A DNA stretch of 64,000 nt, taken from Bacteroidales bacterium. Lineage in GTDB: Bacteria; Bacteroidota; Bacteroidia; Bacteroidales; JAFGHD01. The position numbers and the translations under genes were made by a program. Within the stretch, counting starts at the first letter, position 1, and the number at the start of each line of letters is the position of its first letter. The stretch is taken from NCBI GenBank assembly GCA_016939365.1, contig JAFGHD010000082.1, positions 17,656 to 81,655 on the forward strand. The letters are read 5' to 3'. A model generated the notes under the pieces. That model was not told the origin of the DNA, searched no databases, and saw only the letters and a program-made list of their open reading frames with translations. Below are positions 1 to 10,153 of the stretch, piece by piece.

Positions 1-1
1 G

Positions 2-379
2 TTGTACCTGAGGGTGGCAGATCTGTTCATTCAAAATCAGGCCCCCCAGGTCAACGAAGACACCGACCTGCGTACCACCATCATGGAGATATCCTCCAAA
101 AGACTGGGCGCCACGGCCGTCCTGAAAGACGGAGTGCTGACCGGCATCATAACCGATGGGGACCTGCGCAGAATGCTTGAAAAAAATTCTTCCATCGACG
201 GAATCCTTGCCCGTGACATTATGACCCACAATCCCAAGACCACCGGGGTAAATACCCTTGTTATCGATGCCCTGAACCTCATGCGGAAAAGCAACATCAC
301 CCAGCTTCTGGTCCTTGATGGCACCAAATATGCAGGTGTGATTCACCTTCATGATATCCTGAAAGAGGGCATACTCTGA
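2..379 (+). CDS. kdsD: Arabinose-5-phosphate isomerase (KdsD/KpsF family), C-terminal tandem CBS domains; 5' truncated by window edge
   Basis: CBS-domain pattern (LGATAVLKDGVLTGIITDGDLRRML...DIMTHNPKT...NITQLLVLDGTKYAGVIHLHDILKEGIL) typical of the KdsD C-terminus. Confidence 0.85.
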   Translation: MYLRVADLFIQNQAPQVNEDTDLRTTIMEISSKRLGATAVLKDGVLTGIITDGDLRRMLEKNSSIDGILARDIMTHNPKTTGVNTLVIDALNLMRKSNITQLLVLDGTKYAGVIHLHDILKEGIL

Positions 380-475
380 ATTCCGGCCGGCAGCCGGGAT
401 TAACAGTCGTTAATATGAAATCAGGAATGCAATGGAGATGATGTGTATCCGTTTATCACTTAAACAATATCCGGA

Positions 476-820
476 ATGGGAAAAGCCGTAGAAGAGTTTA
501 ACCGTTACAGGGAAAGGATGAATGAAAAGATACTGGATTCAGGCAACAAGGTCATCCGCCGGATTTACAATACCGATACGAATGCCTACCTGGACGGTGC
601 CCTTTCGTCCAGGACCAAGGAGATGCTTGGGCTGGTAGCCTCCATGGTACTGAGGTGTGACGACTGCATCAAATACCACCTTCAGGAGTGTCACAGACAA
701 AAGGTCAGCCGGGAGGAGATCCTTGAAGTTTTCGCCATCGCCAACCTGGTAGGCGGCACCATCGTGATTCCCCATACCCGGAGGGCACTTGAATTCTGGG
801 AGGAGTTGGAGAAATCGTAA
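476..820 (+). CDS. Carboxymuconolactone decarboxylase / AhpD-like family protein
   Basis: SSRTKEMLGLVASMVLRCDDCIKYHLQECHRQKVSREEILEVFAIANLVGG, CxxC-x3-H AhpD-like motif. Confidence 0.8.
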   Translation: MGKAVEEFNRYRERMNEKILDSGNKVIRRIYNTDTNAYLDGALSSRTKEMLGLVASMVLRCDDCIKYHLQECHRQKVSREEILEVFAIANLVGGTIVIPHTRRALEFWEELEKS

Positions 821-848
821 TTGTTAACCATACTTTCCCGGTCAGGAG

Positions 849-3344
849 ATGTTCAGAAGGCTCACGTCATACAAACCCTTCCTCCCCGCAGCAGCAATCC
901 TGTTCACCTGTCTGCTTTCCGGCAACATGCTCCATTCCCAGGTCACGAAGATCGTGGGGACGGTCACCGACTCGGTTTCGGGGAAGCCCATCCCCTTTGC
1001 CAACGTCTTCTTCAACGGAACCACCATCGGTGTCTCGACAGACTTCGACGGCAAATTTGCCCTCGAGACCGCCCATCCCTCCGACACACTGGTGGCCTCT
1101 TCAGTAGGATATAAAAAAGCTTTTGCCGCGATCCAGAGAAACCGGTTCCAGGAAATTCATTTCATCCTCGCACCCGATAACGTCAACCTGCCCGAAATCA
1201 TCATCGTGGCAGGAGAGAATCCGGCTGAAATACTGCTCAGAAAGATCATCAGCCATAAGGAGCTCAACAACAAGAAAGAGTTCAGCGCCTATCAGTATGA
1301 AGTATACAACAAGATCGAGATTGATGCCAATAACATCTCCGAACAGCTGAAAGACAGAAGGATCATGAGACCCTTCCGGTTTGTCTTCGACTATGTCGAC
1401 ACATCGACCCTCAACGGGAAACCCTATCTCCCGATCTTCCTTTCAGAATCGCTGTCGGATTATTACTTCCGTAAAAACCCAAGGAGTGAGAGAGAGATCA
1501 TTAAGGCTGCCAAGGTTTCGGGAGTGGAAAATGAAAGCGTGCTGAAATACCTGGGGGAAATGTTTCAGAAATACTCCATCTACGACAATTTCATCACCCT
1601 TTTTCAGAAGAACTTCATCAGTCCTGTTTCCGACAACGGGCTCTTCAATTACAGGTATTACCTGATCGACAGCACCTGGTTCGATGGCAAATGGTGCTAC
1701 AAGATCATGTTCAAGCCCCGCAGGAAACAGGAGCTTACTTTCACAGGTCATTTCTGGGTGCACGACACCACATATGCCGTCAAGTCCTTCGAGATGCGGA
1801 TTGCCGAAGGTGCCAACATCAACTTCATTAACGACCTGATGATATCACAGGAATTTGATCTGATCGACGGCCGGTACTGGATGGTGGTCAGGGATGCGGG
1901 GATCGGGGATTTCAATGTTCTGGAAGATCACAACAGGACAATCGGTTTCTTTGGCCGGAAGACCACCACATACAGGAACTTTGTGCTGAACCAGGCCAAG
2001 GAGGATGAGTTTTACTCCAGTCCCGTCAGGGTGATCGTGGCCGACAATGCCTATAAAAAGGATGAAACCTTCTGGGTGAATCAAAGGCATGAGGCCCTGT
2101 CGAAAGATGAGCGAACGATATACTACATGGTGGACACCCTACGCAACCTGCCTGCTTTCAAGACCTGGATCGATATCATCGAAATGGTAGTGACCGGATA
2201 CTGGGAATGGGGCAAGGTGGAGCTTGGGCCTTACATGTCGCTGGTCAGTTTCAATGCCATTGAGGGGGGCCGGATAAGGCTGGGAGGTCGAACCACCAGT
2301 GAGTTTTCCCAAAAAACCAGGTATCACGCCCATATAGCTTACGGAACACGCGACAGAAGGTATAAAGCCGGAGTGGGGTTCATGCACCTGCTGAACTCCA
2401 ATCCGCGACGCACCATCGAGGGCGACTTCAGGTATGATATTGAACAGTTGGGAAACAGCCCCAATGCATTCCGGGAGGATTTCCTTCTTGCGGCCGTATT
2501 CAGGCGAAATCCCGCCGACAAGCTTTCATTGACCCGCGAGTTCACCCTGGTGTATGAACACGAATGGTTTCAAGGTTTTTCCAGCAAGATCAACCTGATC
2601 CACAAAGAGATCATACCGGTGGGAGAAGCACGCATCGAGGTTTTCAACGGGGACGGCGAGTTGTTTAACAAAGAATCCATCCAGACATCAGAAGCACGCC
2701 TGGATCTGCGCCTTGCATTGCAGGAGAATTATGTGTCAGGGGACTTCGACAGGATCAGCCTGGGCACCAAATATCCCATACTGGGAATCCAATACGGATA
2801 CGGAATACCTGGATTCCTTGACAGCGAATATGAATACCACCGCCTCTCCTTTGGCATAAGGCATTGGTTCAATATCTGGGGAATAGGCTGGTCGAAATAT
2901 TTCCTCGAAGCCGGAAAAATCTGGGGAACACTTCCTTTCCCCCTTTTAAAGCTCCACCCCGGAAACGAAACCTTTATCCTGGATGAAACGGCCTTCAACC
3001 TGATGAATTATTTCGAATTTGTCAGCGATCAGTATCTGAACTTTTATTATTCACATCATTTCGACGGGTTTTTCCTCAACCACATTCCCCTGATGCGCCG
3101 TCTGAAATGGAGGGAGGTAACCCATGTCCGGGGAGTGATGGGATCGGTCGCTTCGGGGAACATGGAATACAACAAGTTCCCGCTGGTCATCCATACCCTG
3201 CATCAACCCTATTTCGAGGCCGGATTGGGCATTGAGAACATCTTCAAGATATTCAGGGTGGATGCCGTCTGGCGGCTCTCCCACCTGAGCGCTCCTGATA
3301 TCAACCGTTTTGCATTGTTTGTCAATATGCAGTTCACCTTCTGA
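849..3344 (+). CDS. DUF5686 / carboxypeptidase-like regulatory domain outer-membrane protein
   Basis: Signal peptide, N-terminal VGTVTDSVSGKPIPFANVFFNGTTIGVSTDFDGKF (CarboxypepD_reg-like), long beta-rich C-terminus ending in F. Confidence 0.75.
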   Translation: MFRRLTSYKPFLPAAAILFTCLLSGNMLHSQVTKIVGTVTDSVSGKPIPFANVFFNGTTIGVSTDFDGKFALETAHPSDTLVASSVGYKKAFAAIQRNRFQEIHFILAPDNVNLPEIIIVAGENPAEILLRKIISHKELNNKKEFSAYQYEVYNKIEIDANNISEQLKDRRIMRPFRFVFDYVDTSTLNGKPYLPIFLSESLSDYYFRKNPRSEREIIKAAKVSGVENESVLKYLGEMFQKYSIYDNFITLFQKNFISPVSDNGLFNYRYYLIDSTWFDGKWCYKIMFKPRRKQELTFTGHFWVHDTTYAVKSFEMRIAEGANINFINDLMISQEFDLIDGRYWMVVRDAGIGDFNVLEDHNRTIGFFGRKTTTYRNFVLNQAKEDEFYSSPVRVIVADNAYKKDETFWVNQRHEALSKDERTIYYMVDTLRNLPAFKTWIDIIEMVVTGYWEWGKVELGPYMSLVSFNAIEGGRIRLGGRTTSEFSQKTRYHAHIAYGTRDRRYKAGVGFMHLLNSNPRRTIEGDFRYDIEQLGNSPNAFREDFLLAAVFRRNPADKLSLTREFTLVYEHEWFQGFSSKINLIHKEIIPVGEARIEVFNGDGELFNKESIQTSEARLDLRLALQENYVSGDFDRISLGTKYPILGIQYGYGIPGFLDSEYEYHRLSFGIRHWFNIWGIGWSKYFLEAGKIWGTLPFPLLKLHPGNETFILDETAFNLMNYFEFVSDQYLNFYYSHHFDGFFLNHIPLMRRLKWREVTHVRGVMGSVASGNMEYNKFPLVIHTLHQPYFEAGLGIENIFKIFRVDAVWRLSHLSAPDINRFALFVNMQFTF

Positions 3345-3409
3345 TACTGCCACACGGAAGAAACCATTAAATTCGCATCTTTACCCACAGTATTGGATAT
3401 CCCGGCATA

Positions 3410-4135
3410 ATGAAACTTCATACCGATAAGCTGGTAAAGAAATACAAGCTTCGCACAGTAGTGAATGAGGTTTCGCTGGATGTCAGCCAGGGAGAGATCG
3501 TCGGGCTTCTGGGGCCCAATGGCGCGGGAAAGACGACGACCTTCTATATGATCGTCGGTCTGATCAAACCCTATTCAGGTCACATATACCTGGATCAGAG
3601 GGAAATCACAGAGGAACCCATGTACCGGAGGGCACAGCTGGGAATCGGCTATCTGCCGCAGGAGTCCTCGGTATTCAGGAAGCTTTCGGTGGAGGACAAC
3701 ATCCGGGCGGTGCTGGAATTCACAGGTATGAGCCATTCTGAACAACAGGAACGGCTTGAGGGACTTATTGAAGAGTTCGGACTGCAACATGTCAGGAAAA
3801 GCCTGGGCATACAACTTTCCGGCGGAGAAAGGAGACGGACTGAGATTGCACGTGCACTCGCAGTGAACCCGCATTTCATCCTGCTCGATGAACCCTTTGC
3901 AGGAGTGGATCCCATCGCTGTGGAGGATATCCAGTCCATCGTCTCCAAACTCAAGGGAAAGAACATCGGGGTACTGATCACCGATCACAACGTTCATGAG
4001 ACCCTTTCGATCACCGACCGGGCCTACCTGCTTTTCGAAGGAGCTATCCTGAAATCGGGAACATCGGAAGAGTTGGCCCAGGACGAACATGTCAGGAGGG
4101 TATATCTCGGTAAAAATTTCGAGCTGAGAAGATAA
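3410..4135 (+). CDS. lptB: LPS export ABC transporter ATP-binding protein LptB
   Basis: Walker [26 protein letters not shown] signature, [30 protein letters not shown]. Confidence 0.92.
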   Translation: MKLHTDKLVKKYKLRTVVNEVSLDVSQGEIVGLLGPNGAGKTTTFYMIVGLIKPYSGHIYLDQREITEEPMYRRAQLGIGYLPQESSVFRKLSVEDNIRAVLEFTGMSHSEQQERLEGLIEEFGLQHVRKSLGIQLSGGERRRTEIARALAVNPHFILLDEPFAGVDPIAVEDIQSIVSKLKGKNIGVLITDHNVHETLSITDRAYLLFEGAILKSGTSEELAQDEHVRRVYLGKNFELRR

Positions 4136-4144
4136 CCCGCTTCC

Positions 4145-4615
4145 CTATTTATGCCGTTTCGTCCCCCACAGGGTGCCCCAGAGGATGCCTCCTGCCACGT
4201 TGGTGATGGTTTTGTAAAAATCCAGACGTCGGGCCTGGTCAAGATCGGCCACTGCACCGGCCACTTCCTTCAGTCTGAGACGCACCCTGTACCTGTAAAG
4301 GAAGGCTTCGACAAGCTGTGGGTCCTTTTCCAGCGCCATGGTGAAATCCTCCTCTGCCTCCTGCAACCGCTCCAGGCGGTAGCGGTTCACTCCCCGCTGG
4401 AGGTAAAGATGTGCATCATCCGGAAATTCAGCGATCAGGCGGCTGTATATCCCAATGGAAACCTCAAACTGACCGGAATCGGCATATGTCTGTGCCAGGC
4501 TCAGCATGATTGCTTCACGGTACTGACCGGATACCGCCCCGGGGATCAGGAATGACAGGATCAGAAAAAATATCCATCCCGGTTTTCTCATGACTGTTTT
4601 CAAACTGACGGTCAT
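4145..4615 (-). CDS. Tetratricopeptide repeat protein, secreted
   Basis: Signal peptide; TPR pattern (AQTYADSGQFEVSIGIYSRLIAEFPDDAHLYLQRGVNRYRLERLQEAEEDFTMALEKDP). Confidence 0.75.
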   Translation of the reverse strand: MTVSLKTVMRKPGWIFFLILSFLIPGAVSGQYREAIMLSLAQTYADSGQFEVSIGIYSRLIAEFPDDAHLYLQRGVNRYRLERLQEAEEDFTMALEKDPQLVEAFLYRYRVRLRLKEVAGAVADLDQARRLDFYKTITNVAGGILWGTLWGTKRHK

Positions 4616-4628
4616 TGCAACATAAAAG

Positions 4629-6059
4629 TTACAAATCTCCGAAACGGGCAGCGGTTTCTCTGATCATATTCCATGCCCGGATGACGTGATGCCGATCAAC
4701 CCGGGTCTGTCCGATGACCATCCGGAGGGTGTACATCCCATTCAAACGGGTATGTGTCAGGAACAATTTCCCCGATTTGTTCAGGGCCTGAAGCAGCTTT
4801 TCATTGATCCTGTCTATCTCACTGGGATTATCGATGCCCGGAGGATGATACCTGAAACATACCAGGTTGAGGGTCCTTGGGGCGAGAAGCTCAAATACCG
4901 ATTCCTCCCTGATCCTTTGTTCCAGCTCTTCTGCCATTTCAATGTGTTGTCTGATCATCTGACGGAGCCCATTCACACCGAAACTTCTGATCACGAACCA
5001 TAGCTTAAGGGCCCTGAACCGCCTGCCCAGCTGGATTCCCCAGTCCCGGTAATCATTCACCCTGCCATGCGTCACTGTTTTAAGGTATTCGGGTTGTATC
5101 CCGAAGGTCCGGATGAGTGCTTCCGGATCTCTTACAAAATAGGCGGAGCAATCGAAGTTGGTGAACATCCATTTGTGGGGGTTGAATACAAAGCTGTCCG
5201 CCTTTTCGATCCCCTTTCCGGTCATCCAGCGATACTCAGGGAGCAGGAGTGCCGTTCCGGCCATAGCCGCATCAACATGGAGCCATGTACCGGTTCGCTG
5301 TGCCACAGGAGCTATGAGATCAAGCGGGTCGATCGCTGTGGAGCCTGTTGTACCCAGGGTGGCCACAATACACAAAGGGACGAAACCGCGGGACTCATCC
5401 CGCCGGATGGCATCCTCCAGAGCCACCGGATCGATTCTGTATTGACCGTCCACCTTGACTTTTATCAAGTTTTCCCTTCCCAGTCCGGCAATCTTGACCG
5501 CTTTTTCGATCGATGAATGGGTCTCGACGGATCCATACACACGGAAAACCGGATGTCCGGTAAATCCGGAATCATTGATCCGGTATCGTGTCGCCCTTTC
5601 CCGGGCTGTCAGCAGAGCACAGAGCGTAGAGGTAGAAGCAGTATCCTGTATCACACCCGTGAAACCTGCCGGCAGGCCTGTCATCTCCGCAAGCCATTCC
5701 ATCATCCGCTCTTCCAGCTCGGCAGCAGCGGGAGAGGTCTCCCATATCATGCACTGGGCTCCCATCGCTGCGGTCAGCATCTCGGCCAGCAACGAGGGCA
5801 GGCTGGAATTGGCCGGGAAATAGCCGAAAAAGGAAGGGCTCTGCCAGTGCGTCATTCCCGGAACGATGATCTCACGGAAATCCCGGAATATCCGATCCAT
5901 CCCTTCAGGAATATCCGGCGGGTGAAGGGGCAGCTTGTCAATGATTTCCTTCGGCTGTACCTGTGATTTCACAGGATAATCCCCGATGTTCCCAAGGTAG
6001 TCCGCCATCCAGTCCACCATCTGGTGCCCGAATGTCCTGAAATCGTTCAGATCATTCAT
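4629..6059 (-). CDS. PLP-dependent group II decarboxylase (aromatic-L-amino-acid decarboxylase-like)
   Basis: HVDAAMAGTALLLPEYRWMTGKGIEKADSFVFNPHKWMFTNFDCS PLP-lysine motif; start trimmed to MNDLNDFRTFGHQMVDWMADY. Confidence 0.88.
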   Translation of the reverse strand: MNDLNDFRTFGHQMVDWMADYLGNIGDYPVKSQVQPKEIIDKLPLHPPDIPEGMDRIFRDFREIIVPGMTHWQSPSFFGYFPANSSLPSLLAEMLTAAMGAQCMIWETSPAAAELEERMMEWLAEMTGLPAGFTGVIQDTASTSTLCALLTARERATRYRINDSGFTGHPVFRVYGSVETHSSIEKAVKIAGLGRENLIKVKVDGQYRIDPVALEDAIRRDESRGFVPLCIVATLGTTGSTAIDPLDLIAPVAQRTGTWLHVDAAMAGTALLLPEYRWMTGKGIEKADSFVFNPHKWMFTNFDCSAYFVRDPEALIRTFGIQPEYLKTVTHGRVNDYRDWGIQLGRRFRALKLWFVIRSFGVNGLRQMIRQHIEMAEELEQRIREESVFELLAPRTLNLVCFRYHPPGIDNPSEIDRINEKLLQALNKSGKLFLTHTRLNGMYTLRMVIGQTRVDRHHVIRAWNMIRETAARFGDL

Positions 6060-6261
6060 TCGTAGCTGGTATTTGTCAGAAGTCCGGAAAATTCTCTTTG
6101 GCAATGTCAAATATATGAAACAGGATGGATCAGCCTGAATTTTGGGAAGCATCTATTTCTGTGCTGATCTGCCCCATTCCGGCCTGTCTGAAGGGTGTCC
6201 GGGTATCCTGAATTGCGGGGGCCCTTTCCTTGTGGAAGATACCGGCGATGAAAAAATGCAA

Positions 6262-6300
6262 TTAAAAACAGCGACCCCGGTCGGAGCCGGGGTCGCTTTC
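6262..6300 (-). terminator. Rho-independent terminator downstream of the C25 protease gene
   Basis: Perfect 10-bp stem GCGACCCCGG/CCGGGGTCGC (6271-6296) with 6-nt loop, followed on the minus strand by a run of five T. Confidence 0.85.
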
Positions 6301-6320
6301 TTCTGATGTCATGGGTATCT

Positions 6321-9300
6321 CTATTTCGAGATCACGATCCGCTGGACGGAAGCATTCGTTCCATCCGACACCACCAGGAGGTAGATTCCCTCGCTCAGAT
6401 GGCTCAGGTTCAGAGTGGTGCTCCCCACCTGCGTCGGGTCGACGGAGGTCTCGAAAAGAAGTTCCTGTAACAGGTTCAGCACCTTCAGGTTCAGCCTGGA
6501 ATCCGATTCGGGTAAGGTCAGGTTGAATATGCCACTGGCTGAAGGATTCGGATAGACAGAAAGCCTGGCTGCCTGGAATTTCCCGGTACCCGTGCAGGTG
6601 TTCACGGTAATATAATCCGTTCGGGTAAATGTATTTGTACTGCTGCCGTCAGAGACGGTCAGGGTGACATCGTACACACCGGCAGCATTGTATGTCACCG
6701 CGGGATCCTGTTCAGTGGATGTCGCCGGTGTTCCGCCCGGGAATTCCCATGCCCAGGATGTCACATTTCCCTGGGAATAGTCAGAGAACTGCACGGTTTC
6801 CCCTTCACATATCTCGGTCTGGTCGGCCATGAAGTAGGCCAGTAGTGTCTGTCCGGCCACTCCGAAGAAATTGAGGTACTCAGCCATCAATTCTTCCTTG
6901 GTGGAGGGGGTATTTCCGTCTGTCAGGCCACCGAACTCGAAGGAGCACCCGATGGTTTTGTAGGTTCCCTGATCATAGGCCACGCCGCAACCATAGGTCG
7001 GGCTTTGGTTCTTGAAAATCAGGTCGGCGCCGGAAGCGGCTCCGATATGGTCTATCCAGTTATTGTCGCCGGAATAGGTGAATGACATGCCTTCGGTGAA
7101 TGTGCCGGTTTGGCCCAGAACGGTTCCCAAGTCAGATGATCCGTCCTCCTGGGGAACGATACCGAACATGATATGGACCGGGGTGGCCGGGTCATAATAC
7201 CAGGTATCCCCCCCTTCCATATACAGGGCACCGCCCTGATTCAGGAAGTCGGCAAGCTGCTGTCCTTCTGAACTCGTCAGCACATGATTGTCAGGATAAA
7301 CCCCGAGACACATGAATATGGATGAATAGAGGTTCAGAGAAGGAGGCAGGTTGTTCAACTGCTCGGGACTGATACCGTAATCCTCGATGGCCTGAACTAT
7401 TGCCGGGGCGGAGTTGTGGTTACCGTCCAAATCTATAACCAGAACGGGCACCTGCCCGATGACCAGGCTGAACTCTCCCGTTGTGCCCACTCCGAGATCA
7501 GCACTGATGGAAAGAATGAAGGTCGCCATATGACCCTGTGGGGTTGCCTGGTCGGCCTGGACTGAAAAGCTTTTCTCCTTTGTCTCACCCGGGGCGATAT
7601 CGCCGTAGTCCTGGGAATCCTGGATGACGGTGATGAAAGGATCGGGGCAGGAGAGCAGTCCCGTCACATTATAGGCGCCGGCAGAGCCGTCGTTGGATAT
7701 CTCTATCTTAATATCCACAGTCTCACCCGGATCGATCTTTCCGTTTCCGTTTCCGGAGGGATCGTTCACGGTGACATCACCCATCAGCAAGTCTGCGGCG
7801 TGAAGCTGAATGGCAAGGGTACTTGCCCAGGATGCCTTGTTGCCATCGGTGAACTCCACCTCAAACACAGCCTGATGCAAATCCGGCGCATCTCCTGAGA
7901 TATCCACGGTAAAGGCATTGTCGCCCATCAGGGTCTGGCCTGCGGCAATCGTTCCGAAGGAATGGCTGTCATCAGTGATGGTCACATAGGGATCGGTGGA
8001 TGAAATGACGGCATTGACGCCCACTGCAGGGTCGTTGCCCACATTCTGGGCCTCCACATCCAGATTGACGGTCTCGCCGTAATCGGCCATTCCGTTTCCG
8101 TTTCCGGTGACGGCATCATCAACGCTGTAATCGCTAACAATGACCCAGGGTCCGTTCGGCGGGACCACATCAATATCTTCATACAGAGTCTCGGTATTAA
8201 AACCGGTGACCACCAGTTTGGCGGTTCCGGGAGAGAGGGTGTTGTCGATGGAAACGGATCCCGTGGCATCGGTCACGGCGCTGAAAAACAAATCACCCTG
8301 TGAGATACACACCATGGCACCCTCAACAGGTCCATTGGTTCCGGTGACGGTAGTGGTGAACGGCACTCCGACAAGAATGACATTGTTGGAGAGGAGCAGG
8401 TTGCCGGGGGTTTCGGATCTTGCCTGCAGGGAAGGATCGCCAAAAAGCGTCCATGTCTTTGCTGTTTCCCAATCATCCGGCCCCCCGGATTCATTGACCA
8501 TGAGCACCAGCCCGTTAAAAACAATAGCTCCCAGGGTAGTACGCTGCTCGGTCGTAGTGATCCCGTTTTGTCCCGGATATAGGCTGTAATCATACCCTCC
8601 GATGAACACATCATTGAAATAGTCCTGTCCCCGCATGGGCGGATCCCAGGGCTGACTGATGGTGGCACCGAGAAACATCACGGCACCGCCGTTGGCCTTC
8701 TTTACCCAGGCTTCCGCAAAGCAATCGCCGGGGTCATGGAAGTTTCCGTTGTTGCATGCCACAGAAACCACCCAGGGCAGCATGCCGCCGTTGGTGAGTG
8801 CGGCAACATTGCTGTTGCTGAAACCTGTGGTACCCCAGGATGTCGCGGATCCATGCCCGCAGTAATTGATGATGGAGGTGCCATTATTCACGGCAGTATT
8901 CACCATCTGAATGTTGGCGGTGGGATCATAGATCGGTGAATGTCCGTCATAGGTGAAGGGATCGAGCTTGTTGTCATAGATATTCTGGATATGCTCCTTG
9001 TCCAGCTCGCCGTCATCCCCTGGTCCCTGGTTGGAAGCAATACCGGTGGCCTTGCTGTACCATGTGCCTCCCATCTCAGGCATCTTCTCGTACTGGATGA
9101 ACTTTTCCACCTGGGTAGTGACCTGGGCAGCGGAGTTGGCCGATATCCTTCCGATACAGATATCCGGATACTGATCGCTTCCGGCAACACAACCCAACTG
9201 CGGATCCATCGGGGCGCCTCCGGTAACATCGCTTTTGATGTCAGCCCAGTCGCCCACCAGCTGGACATAAAGAATATTGTTGTTCGCAGCGTAAGCGTTC

Positions 9301-10118
9301 TGAATGGTGGTCTTGACATTGGTTCCCATGGAAACCACCTCTGTGCCGATCTGATAGCCCTTCTCTTTTTTCCATTGAATATAGGGTTCCATGGCCGTTA
9401 CATCCCTATCGGTCATTACGACCAGGATCTCGCCGTATTCGCCGATGGTCAGGTCGTATTTCGGTTCACCGTAGTTGATAAAAAGGGAACTGTACACGGC
9501 ATTCATCTCGCGTGCGATCACCCGGTCATTCTTTACCAGTGGATTGATCACAGGTGTATCATCTTCAACCAGCTTCACCGTCAGGCTGTGATATACCCTG
9601 AGCCTGTTCTGTACCGCATTGTACTGGTAAGGGTAGGCATATACGGTCATGCCCCTCACGTCCCTCAGGATGAAGGGGTCGGTGGGCACTGCAAGATCGC
9701 CGGGATACCAGGCATCTCGATATGATGCAGGACTGATCGCATAGGGAATGGCAGAGGGATCCTGATCCCTGTAAATTACACCCCTGGAAGGGAGCATAGG
9801 ATTGGAGAGGTTGTAGTCCGTGTAATCGCCTCCCAGTATCTTCAGCGTCATGTTTTTGTCTGCGGGAAGCATTACCGAAGCATGAATGTAAGGCAGGGCG
9901 GCAAAACCCTTTTCCCGGGTAGTAACACTCCCGTCAAACAGGATGTTTGTGTAGGTGGTGCCATCTATGGTAATGTCCTCAAGCTGAAATTCAGCCAGCT
10001 GAAATTCAATCAGCATCTGATCCGGCGCAGGGCGGCTGTATTGGGCTTCGAAACCATTGAACGCCTGTACTGCCGTCACAACCCCAAGTACGGCAGATAA
10101 AAATAAGAGTCTCTTCAT
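6321..10118 (-). CDS. Gingipain-like C25 cysteine peptidase with PKD domain and T9SS C-terminal sorting domain
   Basis: IINYCGHGSATSWGTTGF...PWVVSVACNNGNFHDPGDCFAEAW (catalytic His/Cys), PKD (VQFSDYSQGNVTSWAWEFPGGTPATSTEQDPAVTYNAAGVYDVTLTVSD), CTD LSVYPNPSASGIFNLTL...IVISK. Confidence 0.9.
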   Translation of the reverse strand: MKRLLFLSAVLGVVTAVQAFNGFEAQYSRPAPDQMLIEFQLAEFQLEDITIDGTTYTNILFDGSVTTREKGFAALPYIHASVMLPADKNMTLKILGGDYTDYNLSNPMLPSRGVIYRDQDPSAIPYAISPASYRDAWYPGDLAVPTDPFILRDVRGMTVYAYPYQYNAVQNRLRVYHSLTVKLVEDDTPVINPLVKNDRVIAREMNAVYSSLFINYGEPKYDLTIGEYGEILVVMTDRDVTAMEPYIQWKKEKGYQIGTEVVSMGTNVKTTIQNAYAANNNILYVQLVGDWADIKSDVTGGAPMDPQLGCVAGSDQYPDICIGRISANSAAQVTTQVEKFIQYEKMPEMGGTWYSKATGIASNQGPGDDGELDKEHIQNIYDNKLDPFTYDGHSPIYDPTANIQMVNTAVNNGTSIINYCGHGSATSWGTTGFSNSNVAALTNGGMLPWVVSVACNNGNFHDPGDCFAEAWVKKANGGAVMFLGATISQPWDPPMRGQDYFNDVFIGGYDYSLYPGQNGITTTEQRTTLGAIVFNGLVLMVNESGGPDDWETAKTWTLFGDPSLQARSETPGNLLLSNNVILVGVPFTTTVTGTNGPVEGAMVCISQGDLFFSAVTDATGSVSIDNTLSPGTAKLVVTGFNTETLYEDIDVVPPNGPWVIVSDYSVDDAVTGNGNGMADYGETVNLDVEAQNVGNDPAVGVNAVISSTDPYVTITDDSHSFGTIAAGQTLMGDNAFTVDISGDAPDLHQAVFEVEFTDGNKASWASTLAIQLHAADLLMGDVTVNDPSGNGNGKIDPGETVDIKIEISNDGSAGAYNVTGLLSCPDPFITVIQDSQDYGDIAPGETKEKSFSVQADQATPQGHMATFILSISADLGVGTTGEFSLVIGQVPVLVIDLDGNHNSAPAIVQAIEDYGISPEQLNNLPPSLNLYSSIFMCLGVYPDNHVLTSSEGQQLADFLNQGGALYMEGGDTWYYDPATPVHIMFGIVPQEDGSSDLGTVLGQTGTFTEGMSFTYSGDNNWIDHIGAASGADLIFKNQSPTYGCGVAYDQGTYKTIGCSFEFGGLTDGNTPSTKEELMAEYLNFFGVAGQTLLAYFMADQTEICEGETVQFSDYSQGNVTSWAWEFPGGTPATSTEQDPAVTYNAAGVYDVTLTVSDGSSTNTFTRTDYITVNTCTGTGKFQAARLSVYPNPSASGIFNLTLPESDSRLNLKVLNLLQELLFETSVDPTQVGSTTLNLSHLSEGIYLLVVSDGTNASVQRIVISK

Positions 10119-10153
10119 GATGTTGGATATTTTTATTGTTTGATTGCCTTGAA

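Noticed and set aside
8940-9725. Long plus-strand ORF (261 aa) inside the C25 protease gene
   Set aside because: Antisense shadow of a strongly supported CDS; no recognisable motifs.
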